Positions 1 through 5,186 of a stretch of 5,186 nucleotides of DNA are shown here, piece by piece. The notes beneath the pieces were generated by a model. It ran no database searches. It worked only from the letters and a program-made list of their open reading frames with translations, and was not told the origin of the DNA. The position numbers and the translations under genes are program-made. Numbering within the stretch: the first letter of the stretch is position 1; each line of letters starts with the position of its first letter. Source of the stretch: JABDGZ01 sp964483785 (GTDB taxonomy: Bacteria; Omnitrophota; Gorgyraeia; Zapsychrales; Fredricksoniimonadaceae); assembly GCA_964483785.1 (NCBI GenBank), contig CAZACW010000088.1:1-5186 (forward strand). Direction: 5' to 3'.

Positions 1-1
1 G

Positions 2-436
2 GGGTCCGAGACCATCCTCAGGGCCGGTTCCCCGGGCTTTTGTGACCAGAAGTGGGACAGCTCCTACAATGCCGTGAAGGAGCGCCTGCTTAATGGAGTC
101 AAGAAGGCCTTTAAGCCGGAATTCTTAAACCGCATCGACGATATCATCGTCTTTAGGAATTTGACCAAGGAAGACCTGGCGCTGATCATCCGGCTCGAGA
201 TCAATGATGTGGTGGAGCGCCTCAAAGGCCGCGGCATCGACATCAGCCTCTCCAACGAGGCCATGGATTTCCTGATGGAAAAAGGATTTGACCCCTTGTA
301 CGGGGCCAGGCCCTTGAAGAGGACCATCCAGCGCTACGTGGAAGACATGCTTTCCGAGGAGATCATTGCCGGAAGGTTTAAAGAAGGCAGCAAGGTGACC
401 GTTGTGCGCAGGGACGATAATCTGGTGCTTGCCTAA
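2..436 (+). CDS. clpC: ATP-dependent Clp protease ATP-binding subunit, ClpC-like (3' part only)
   Basis: C-terminal 144 residues of an Hsp100/Clp AAA+ unfoldase; the gene enters from the left edge in frame 2, so its start is not in the window. Such proteins form hexamers that unfold substrates and, for ClpC, pass them to ClpP. Visible parts are the end of the second AAA+ module with the motif FKPEFLNRID (about residues 37-46, containing the arginine finger R44), followed by the D2-small domain with the sensor-2 motif YGARPLKR (about 100-107, R103). The segment VEDMLSEEI near the end resembles ClpC (VEDxLSEEL) more than ClpB (IENPLAQQI), which is why ClpC is preferred; ClpB remains possible because the N-terminal, middle and ClpP-loop regions are missing. 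The protein ends shortly after the D2-small domain without a long tail. mlaE starts 3 bases after the TAA stop. Confidence 0.9.
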   Translation, partial: GSETILRAGSPGFCDQKWDSSYNAVKERLLNGVKKAFKPEFLNRIDDIIVFRNLTKEDLALIIRLEINDVVERLKGRGIDISLSNEAMDFLMEKGFDPLYGARPLKRTIQRYVEDMLSEEIIAGRFKEGSKVTVVRRDDNLVLA

Positions 437-439
437 ACG

Positions 440-1225
440 ATGAAATTTTTGACATCCAGCCTGAATCTGTCCGCCGAAGGATGGCTGCGTTATCTGGGCC
501 AATTGTCCATACTTTGGTCGCAAACGGTCCTGGGTGCCGTCACGCCCCCCTTTAAGGGCTACCGTTCTTTGATACAGTCCCAGCGCATCGGGCCGGGTTC
601 CTTTATCATCTCGGCCCTGGTGGCTTTTTTCGTGGGGATGATCATCGCCCTGCAGATGGCGTATCAGATGGTCCAGCTCTCCGCCGAGCTTTATATCCCC
701 AACGTGGTTGCCGTGGCCCTGACCCGCGAATTGGCCCCGGTGCTGACCGCCTTGATCGTGGCCGGCCGCATCGGCGCCGGCGTGGCCGCGGAAATCGGGT
801 CCATGACCGTGACCGAGCAGGTGGACGCCCTGCGGGCCTTTGCCGTTGATCCGGTGAAATACCTGGTGGTCCCGCGGTTTCTGGGCCTGGTGCTGATGCT
901 GCCGGTTTTGACCATGCTTTCGGACTTGATCGGCATCTGGGGCGGCTATGTGATTTGCGTCTATAAGCTTAACATCAGCCACGAGATGTTTTGGAAGATG
1001 ACCTTCAACGCCTTGAAGATGAAGGATTTGCTGACCGGCCTGACCAAGACGGTCTTTTTCGGCATGATCATCGCCATCGTGGGCTGTCATCAGGGCCTGA
1101 CGGTCAAGGGCGGGGCAGACGGGGTGGGCAAGGCGACCACGACGGCCGTCGTGAGATCATTCATCTTGATCATCATGATGGACTGCTTCATCACCTTTGT
1201 ATTTTACTTTTTATTGAACTTTTAG
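440..1225 (+). CDS. mlaE: MlaE-family lipid ABC transporter permease
   Basis: Inner-membrane permease of an MCE-type phospholipid transporter, expected to act as a dimer with MlaF on the cytoplasmic side and an MCE hexamer on the periplasmic side. The length, 261 residues, matches E. coli MlaE (about 260). Family hallmarks are present: RELAPVLTALIVAGRIGA (96-113), the following AAEIGSMTVTEQVDAL (116-131), VDPVKYLVVPR (136-146) and GADGVGKATTTAVV (225-238). Hydrophobic segments lie near 55-75, 88-110, 147-173, 203-216 and 239-260. There is no N-terminal STAS domain, so it is not a fused MlaB-MlaE type. The ATG at 440 lies 3 bases after the clp stop and no good Shine-Dalgarno is seen, which suggests translational coupling. 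The family is certain; the direction of lipid transport cannot be read from the sequence. Confidence 0.95.
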   Translation: MKFLTSSLNLSAEGWLRYLGQLSILWSQTVLGAVTPPFKGYRSLIQSQRIGPGSFIISALVAFFVGMIIALQMAYQMVQLSAELYIPNVVAVALTRELAPVLTALIVAGRIGAGVAAEIGSMTVTEQVDALRAFAVDPVKYLVVPRFLGLVLMLPVLTMLSDLIGIWGGYVICVYKLNISHEMFWKMTFNALKMKDLLTGLTKTVFFGMIIAIVGCHQGLTVKGGADGVGKATTTAVVRSFILIIMMDCFITFVFYFLLNF

Positions 1226-1296
1226 GGGCTTGCGCACATTTAAAATTTTTTAGAACGTAAACCAATGCTTGAGACAAAGAATTTGACCATTCAACA
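1226..1296 (+). promoter_or_regulatory. mlaE-mlaF gap, possible weak internal promoter
   Basis: This 71-base gap is the longest in the window. It has an AT-rich core (about 1238-1252) with a TAAAAT hexamer at 1241-1246 that is one base from the -10 consensus. No convincing -35 sits at the right distance: TTGAAC at 1214-1219 is 21 bases upstream, which is too far. There is no GC-rich stem before the T-run, so it is not an intrinsic terminator. An internal promoter is possible but poorly supported. The right half carries the micro-ORF described separately. Confidence 0.2.
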
Positions 1297-1300
1297 ATGA
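1265..1300 (+). CDS. 11-codon micro-ORF before mlaF, resembling its N-terminus
   Basis: An ATG at 1265 opens an 11-codon frame, MLETKNLTIQQ, whose TGA overlaps the mlaF ATG as ATGA (1297-1300). The first eight residues, MLETKNLT, match the mlaF start MIEIRNLT at five positions (M, E, N, L, T), with two conservative changes (L/I and K/R); 15 of 24 bases agree. The two starts are 32 bases apart and in different frames, so this is not a simple N-terminal extension. It could be a decayed duplication of the initiation region, a leader that couples translation into mlaF, or chance. No strong Shine-Dalgarno precedes it (AGAACGTAAACCA). Expression is not established. Confidence 0.25.
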   Translation: MLETKNLTIQQ

Positions 1301-2070
1301 TCGAAATCCGCAATTTAACCAAGGTCTTCGGCACGCAGATGGTCTTGAACAATCTCAGCCTCACGGTCAAGCGGGGGGAGACCAAGGCCATCATCGGCCG
1401 CTCCGGGGTGGGCAAGAGCGTTCTTTTAAAAAATATCGTCGGCCTGATCAGGCCGGACAGCGGCTCCATCAAGATCAACGGCGTCGAGGTCACGACCCTG
1501 AAAGAAAAAGAGTATGACCGTGTCCGCATGGAAATCGGCCTGGTGTTTCAGGGCGGGGCCCTGTTCGATTCCATGAATGTGGGCGAGAATGTCGGCTTTG
1601 TCCTCAATGAGTTTATGAATTTGGACCATAAGACCGTCAAGGACAGGGTGCGCGATTCCCTGGCCCTGGTGGGCTTGAAGGACGTGGAAGATCTGATGCC
1701 TTCCCAGCTTTCCGGCGGCATGAAAAAACGCGTCAGCCTGGCCCGCGTGCTGTGCATGGAGCCGCACATGATTTTGTATGACGAGCCGACCAGCGAGGTG
1801 GACCCCATCACCGCCGCGGCCTTGAACCATTTGATCATTGACATGCGCGACAAGCTTAAAGTCACCTCCATCATCGTCACGCACGACATGAATTCCGCCT
1901 ATCAGGTGGCGGATTCGATCGCCATGTTTTACCGGGGGCAGGTGATCGCGGACGGCACGCCGGACGAGATCAAAAATTCCAAGCACCCGGTGGTCCAGCA
2001 GTTCATCCACGGCGATGCGCACGGGCCCATCACCGAGGATGAAAACTTGATTTTCGGGCATGTGAAATGA
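1297..2070 (+). CDS. mlaF: MlaF-family lipid ABC transporter ATP-binding protein
   Basis: Cytoplasmic ATPase that powers the MlaE/MlaD lipid transporter; 257 residues, against about 269 in E. coli MlaF. All nucleotide-binding motifs are present in order: Walker A GRSGVGKS (34-41), Q-loop Q85 in FQGGALFDS, ABC signature LSGGM (138-142), Walker B ILYDEP (159-164) with catalytic E163, D-loop SEVD (166-169) and switch H196 in VTHD. The Walker A context IGRSGVGKSVLLKNIVGL and the C-terminal VVQQFIHGDAHGPI (232-245) are typical of MlaF, where a similar QFLDGxADGP is found. The D-loop is unusual, with Glu-Val in place of the common Ala-Leu or Gly-Leu. The ATG at 1297 gives the expected ABC N-terminus (MIEIRNLTKVFG), so this start is preferred although no clear Shine-Dalgarno precedes it. 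It lies between mlaE and mlaD, as in other Mla operons. Confidence 0.95.
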   Translation: MIEIRNLTKVFGTQMVLNNLSLTVKRGETKAIIGRSGVGKSVLLKNIVGLIRPDSGSIKINGVEVTTLKEKEYDRVRMEIGLVFQGGALFDSMNVGENVGFVLNEFMNLDHKTVKDRVRDSLALVGLKDVEDLMPSQLSGGMKKRVSLARVLCMEPHMILYDEPTSEVDPITAAALNHLIIDMRDKLKVTSIIVTHDMNSAYQVADSIAMFYRGQVIADGTPDEIKNSKHPVVQQFIHGDAHGPITEDENLIFGHVK

Positions 2071-2094
2071 TGAAACGAACCTGAGGCAAACAAC

Positions 2095-2098
2095 GGAG
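2095..2098 (+). promoter_or_regulatory. Ribosome binding site deciding the mlaD start
   Basis: GGAG (within CGGAGAA) ends 8 bases before the ATG at 2107, an ideal distance. An in-frame TTG at 2101 would leave only 2 bases, so the ATG at 2107 is chosen as the start. Confidence 0.75.
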
Positions 2099-2106
2099 AA
2101 TTGATT

Positions 2107-2799
2107 ATGTCACGAGAAAGCGGGCTGGAAATGAAGGTCGGTTCTTTTGTGCTGATGGCGGCTCTGGCGTTGACGTTTTTCATCATTTCGATCAGCGACC
2201 TCTCCATTTTCGAGAAGGGCCATCATCTCCATGTTGTCTTTGGTTTTGCCAGCGGCCTGCGGGAGGCCGCGCCGGTGCGCCTGGCCGGGGTGGACGTGGG
2301 GCTGGTCAAAAAATTGGAAGTTTTTGTGGATGAAAGCGACGCCCGCAAGACCAAGGTGCGCGTGAACATCTGGATCAGGGACGATATCGGGATACCCGTT
2401 GATTCGAATATCACCATCAATCAATTGGGGATCCTGGGCGAAAAATACGTGGAAATCATCCCCGGCGCCTCCAAGGATTCACTGAAAGAAAGCAGTGTGG
2501 TGCAGGGCCATGATCCGGTGCCCATTGAACGGATCACGGAAAAAGTCGATGCCCTGATGTCCAAGCTGGTCACAACGGTAGACAGCGTCAACAACGGCAT
2601 CTTGACCGAACAGAATGAAAAGTCCCTGGCCGTGACCCTGGACGGCTTCGCGGCCCTGGGCACGGACCTGAAGGAAGGCCGCGGCACCATCGGGAAACTG
2701 CTGACGGATGATGCTATCTTCAACAATCTGGATGATTTGACCTCGGACTTGAAAGGCAATCCCTGGAAATTGCTTTATCGGCCCAAACCGAATTCATGA
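2107..2799 (+). CDS. mlaD: MlaD-like MCE-domain lipid-binding protein
   Basis: Periplasmic substrate-binding component of the lipid transporter, anchored in the inner membrane; 230 residues, somewhat longer than E. coli MlaD (183). After a short N-terminus with EMKVGSFV (8-15) comes one transmembrane helix (about 11-29), then a single MCE domain (about 41-119). The domain includes the characteristic FASGLREAAPVRLAGVDVG (47-65) and ends with LGILGEKYVEIIPG (107-120). MCE domains form hexameric rings with a lipid-conducting pore. The region after the domain is predicted helical (about 139-215) and carries GRGTIGKLLTDD (191-202), a motif seen in many MCE tails. The protein ends in a basic aromatic segment, GNPWKLLYRPK (217-227). 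It is too short for a multi-MCE PqiB/YebT type. mlaA and mlaC are not in the window. The stop overlaps the radA start as ATGA. Confidence 0.92.
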   Translation: MSRESGLEMKVGSFVLMAALALTFFIISISDLSIFEKGHHLHVVFGFASGLREAAPVRLAGVDVGLVKKLEVFVDESDARKTKVRVNIWIRDDIGIPVDSNITINQLGILGEKYVEIIPGASKDSLKESSVVQGHDPVPIERITEKVDALMSKLVTTVDSVNNGILTEQNEKSLAVTLDGFAALGTDLKEGRGTIGKLLTDDAIFNNLDDLTSDLKGNPWKLLYRPKPNS

Positions 2800-4157
2800 A
2801 AACCAAGACGGTCTTTGTATGCCAGAACTGCGGCTCTCAATCCGCGCGCTGGGTGGGCAAATGCCCCAACTGCGAGGAATGGAACTCCTATGTCGAGGAG
2901 CTTTCCGCGGCCCGGCAGGACGTGGTGAAGATGGCCTCGGCGGTGATGGCCTCGCCCGTGCTGTTGAAGGACATCGACAGCTTGCAGGACAAGCGGTATG
3001 TGACGGCCATCCAGGAGTTCGACCGGGTCTTGGGCGGAGGCCTGGTCCCCGGCTCGGTCACCCTGATCGGGGGTGACCCCGGCATCGGCAAGTCCACGAT
3101 CGTGCTTCAGGCCGGCTGCGCCCTGGCGCAGGCCGGCTGTAAGGTCTTGTATGTCAGCGGCGAAGAATCGGTGAAACAGGCCAAGATGCGGGCCGACCGG
3201 GTGGCCCGGCATGTCCATGACAATGTTTTTATCGTCAATGAGATCGATGTGGAGGCGATCACGGGGCATATCCACCAATTGTCGCCGTCGGTGGTGATCA
3301 TCGACTCGATCCAGGTGGTGCATATGGCCGAACTTTCGTCCTCGCCGGGGTCGGTGGCCCAGGTCAGGGAAAGCGCCGCGGTGCTGACCCAGCTGGCCAA
3401 ATCCCGGGGCATGGCGCTTTTTCTCGTCGGCCATGTGACCAAGGAAGGGATGCTTGCCGGCCCCCGCGTCCTGGAGCATATGGTGGATAACGTGCTTTAT
3501 TTTGAAGGCGAGCGGTATTCGTCCTACCGTATCTTGCGGGCCAACAAGAACCGCTTCGGCCCCACCAACGAAATCGGCGTTTTTGAGATGACGGCCTCTG
3601 GTTTTCAGGAAGTGGCCAATCCGTCGGAGATTTTTCTGTGCGAGCGGCCCGAGGGCTCATCCGGGTCCGTGGTGGTGCCCATGCTCGAGGGCACCAGGCC
3701 GTTTTTAGTCGAGATCCAGGGCCTGGTCTCCCGCAGCGCCTTTGGCATGGTGCGCCAAAAAGCCCAGGGCTTTGATCCCAACCGTCTGGGCCTGCTGGCC
3801 GCGGTCCTGGAAAAAAGGCTGGGGCTGAATTTGGGGGACAAGGACATTTTTCTCAACGTGGTCGGCGGGGTCAAGGTGACGGACCCGGCCGCGGATTTGG
3901 GCGTCAGTGTGGCCGTGGCCTCGGCCTTGCTGGATAAGGTCGTGCCGCAGGACACCGTGATCCTGGGCGAGGTGGGGCTTTCCGCAGAGGTCAGAAGCGT
4001 TGCCCAAATCGCCTCCCGGATCAACGAGGCTGAAAAATTGGGTTTCACCCGCTGCATCGTGCCTAAGAACAATTTGAAGAACAAACAAGATATTAAGCCG
4101 TCGCACATCACCCTGGTCCCAGTGACGACCGTGAGGGAAGCGCTGGATAAGTTATAA
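2796..4157 (+). CDS. radA: DNA repair protein RadA (Sms)
   Basis: RecA-like ATPase that acts with RecA in processing recombination intermediates and branch migration; 453 residues, close to the usual 455-460. Domains in order: an N-terminal C4 zinc finger with C9, C12, C23 and C26; a RecA-like core with Walker A GDPGIGKS (93-100) and Walker B VVIIDS (166-171); the RadA-specific KNRFG motif (251-255); and a C-terminal Lon-protease-like domain (about 275-453). In that domain DPAADLG (363-369) stands where Lon has its catalytic Ser (DGPSAG), so it is non-proteolytic, as is normal for RadA. The ATG at 2796 is chosen because the zinc finger starts just after it, and it overlaps the mlaD stop (ATGA). 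No Shine-Dalgarno is evident, so translation probably depends on coupling from mlaD. The gene looks intact. Confidence 0.97.
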   Translation: MKTKTVFVCQNCGSQSARWVGKCPNCEEWNSYVEELSAARQDVVKMASAVMASPVLLKDIDSLQDKRYVTAIQEFDRVLGGGLVPGSVTLIGGDPGIGKSTIVLQAGCALAQAGCKVLYVSGEESVKQAKMRADRVARHVHDNVFIVNEIDVEAITGHIHQLSPSVVIIDSIQVVHMAELSSSPGSVAQVRESAAVLTQLAKSRGMALFLVGHVTKEGMLAGPRVLEHMVDNVLYFEGERYSSYRILRANKNRFGPTNEIGVFEMTASGFQEVANPSEIFLCERPEGSSGSVVVPMLEGTRPFLVEIQGLVSRSAFGMVRQKAQGFDPNRLGLLAAVLEKRLGLNLGDKDIFLNVVGGVKVTDPAADLGVSVAVASALLDKVVPQDTVILGEVGLSAEVRSVAQIASRINEAEKLGFTRCIVPKNNLKNKQDIKPSHITLVPVTTVREALDKL

Positions 4158-4165
4158 AACCTATA

Positions 4166-4175
4166 GAGGGGGGAG
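4166..4175 (+). promoter_or_regulatory. Strong ribosome binding site for the YacL-like gene
   Basis: The purine run GAGGGGGGAG lies in the 21-base gap after radA. The leading GAGG is 9 bases from the ATG at 4179, and the trailing GGAG only 3, so the first part is the likelier Shine-Dalgarno. It is the most prominent such site in the window. Confidence 0.7.
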
Positions 4176-4178
4176 TCC

Positions 4179-5162
4179 ATGACACTGTTATTCGTCCGCG
4201 CGTTTTTCTTAATCATCAGCTGCATCATAGGCTATCAAATCGGCGTGATCAACCGGGAGCCTTTCATCGGCGTCATGGCCTGCCTGTCCGGAGGCGCCTT
4301 GCTGATCCTCGTGGAGGCCAATTTGAAGCAGGTCTCGGTGCGGGGCCTGACCAGCATGGTCTTTGGCCTTTTGCTGGGTATTTTCATGGCCAATCTGGTT
4401 TCGGACATCATCTCCCTGCTGCCCTTGGATGAGGTGGTCAAGCCGATCTTAAGGGTGATCATGACCCTGATTTTTTCCTATCTGGGCGCGGTGATGGCCT
4501 TGCGCGGCAAGGACGAGTTTAACCTGATCATCCCGTATGTGCGCTTCAAGCGCCAGGATTTAAAGGACGGGGTCATTCTGCTGGACACCAGCGTCATCAT
4601 CGACGGGCGCGTGGGCGACATTTTTAAGACCGGATTTTTGGCCGGCCGTTTGGTCGTGCCGCGCTTTATCCTGCACGAATTGCAGCGCCTGGCGGATTCC
4701 GAGGACGACACCAAGCGCCAGCGGGGCCGGCGCGGCATGGAAATCCTCAAGACCATGCAAAAAGACCCGCAGGCGGATGTGCGCGTGCATGAGGATGATT
4801 TGACCGGCACGGAGTCCGTGGATTTGAAATTGGTCAAGCTGTCCAAGATGATGGACGCCCGCATCTGCACGACGGATTTTAATTTGAGCCGCGTGGCCTC
4901 CCTGCAGGGCATTGAAATGCTCAATATCAATGATCTGGTCAACGCGGTGAAGCCCGTGGTGTTTACCGGCGAGGAGCTGGAGATCAAGCTCTTGAAAGAG
5001 GGCAAGGAAGCCAACCAGGCCATCGGCTATTTGGAAGACGGCACCATGGTGGTGGTCAGCGATGGAAGCAAGGCCCTGGGACAGACGGCCAAGGTCTATG
5101 TCACCTCCTCCCTGCAGACCCAGGCCGGCCGCATGATCTTGGCCAAGCTGGCACGGCAGTAG
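4179..5162 (+). CDS. yacL: Membrane-anchored PIN/TRAM-domain protein, YacL family
   Basis: Predicted inner-membrane protein with a cytoplasmic nuclease-like domain; 327 residues, against about 366 for B. subtilis YacL. The N-terminal third has about four membrane segments (roughly 4-24, 29-47, 58-80 and 89-108). Next is a PIN domain (about 131-255) with the expected acidic metal ligands: D136 and D142 in LLDTSVIIDGR, E167 in LHELQ, D215 in SVDLKLV and D233 in TTDFNLS. The C-terminus is a TRAM domain (about 262-326), likely to bind RNA, with GKEANQAIGYLEDGTMVVV (275-293) and TSSLQTQAGRMI (309-320). PIN domains are usually metal-dependent ribonucleases, but the substrate of this family is not known to me. 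There is no adjacent small antitoxin gene, so a toxin role is unlikely. In B. subtilis yacL also lies downstream of radA, with disA between them; here the two genes are 21 bases apart. Confidence 0.92.
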   Translation: MTLLFVRAFFLIISCIIGYQIGVINREPFIGVMACLSGGALLILVEANLKQVSVRGLTSMVFGLLLGIFMANLVSDIISLLPLDEVVKPILRVIMTLIFSYLGAVMALRGKDEFNLIIPYVRFKRQDLKDGVILLDTSVIIDGRVGDIFKTGFLAGRLVVPRFILHELQRLADSEDDTKRQRGRRGMEILKTMQKDPQADVRVHEDDLTGTESVDLKLVKLSKMMDARICTTDFNLSRVASLQGIEMLNINDLVNAVKPVVFTGEELEIKLLKEGKEANQAIGYLEDGTMVVVSDGSKALGQTAKVYVTSSLQTQAGRMILAKLARQ

Positions 5163-5186
5163 AGGCCGGGAACCGGGTTTAGGGGT

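Noticed and set aside
125..1090. Long minus-strand open frame of 321 codons opposite clpC and mlaE
   Set aside because: Its translation is rich in His, Gln, Gly and Asp with no recognisable domain, the usual shadow of a GC-biased gene on the other strand. The + strand genes here are unmistakable.
1241..1252. T-run after mlaE as an intrinsic terminator
   Set aside because: No GC-rich hairpin precedes the T-run; it is only an AT-rich patch.
1426..2061. Minus-strand open frame of 211 codons opposite mlaF
   Set aside because: It is antisense to conserved ABC motifs, has no domain-like composition and no ribosome binding site was noted.
2067..2084. Five-codon frame (MMKRT) overlapping the mlaF stop
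   Set aside because: Too short to judge, with no resemblance to anything, and mlaD has its own good ribosome binding site further down.
2775..3479. Minus-strand open frame of 234 codons opposite radA
   Set aside because: It has the same low-complexity His/Gly/Asp-rich shadow composition and lies wholly opposite conserved RadA and MlaD coding sequence.
4179..5162. PIN-domain gene as the toxin of a toxin-antitoxin pair
   Set aside because: The protein has membrane helices and a TRAM domain, matches YacL in architecture and position next to radA, and has no small antitoxin gene beside it.
5166..5177. CCGGGAACCGGG near the right edge as a terminator stem
   Set aside because: It is a direct repeat of CCGGG, not an inverted one, and the window ends too soon to judge what follows.

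Overview
The window holds six genes, all on the + strand and tightly packed: the 3' end of a Clp/Hsp100 ATPase (most likely clpC), a three-gene MCE-type lipid ABC transporter (mlaE-like permease, mlaF-like ATPase, mlaD-like MCE protein), the DNA-repair ATPase radA (sms), and a membrane-anchored PIN/TRAM protein of the YacL family. No RNA gene, mobile element, CRISPR array or long non-coding stretch is visible. The longest gap is 71 bases, between mlaE and mlaF.

Organism: the MCE/Mla cassette implies a diderm (outer-membrane) bacterium, since these transporters move phospholipids between the inner and outer membranes. Base composition is moderately GC-rich by eye. The clpC...radA...yacL order resembles the clpC operon of Firmicutes (clpC-radA-disA-yacL-ispD-ispF in Bacillus subtilis), here found with a diderm lipid transporter. 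From general recollection this suits an uncultured diderm phylum such as Omnitrophota, or a deltaproteobacterium-like lineage. The placement is tentative and no marker gene in the window proves it.

Layout: 2-436 is the Clp C-terminus (AAA+ D2 end and D2-small domain). 440-1225 is the MlaE permease, beginning 3 bases after the clp stop. 1226-1296 is a short, partly AT-rich gap containing a micro-ORF (1265-1300) whose first eight codons resemble the start of the next gene. 1297-2070 is the MlaF ATPase. 2107-2799 is the MlaD-like MCE protein, with a clear ribosome binding site. 2796-4157 is RadA, overlapping the mlaD stop by ATGA. 4179-5162 is the YacL-like PIN/TRAM protein, with a strong purine-rich ribosome binding site. 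The last 24 bases are non-coding as far as can be seen.

How they work together: MlaE, MlaF and MlaD should form one inner-membrane complex (permease dimer, ATPase dimer and periplasmic MCE hexamer). Clp, RadA and YacL deal with proteolysis, recombination intermediates and, probably, RNA processing. The shared direction, very short gaps and start/stop overlaps suggest one transcription unit, with a possible weak internal promoter before mlaF. Nothing here is clearly a new system. The most noteworthy points are the mlaEFD cassette lying inside a clpC-radA-yacL neighbourhood, the absence of disA at the radA-yacL junction, and the duplicated-looking start of mlaF.
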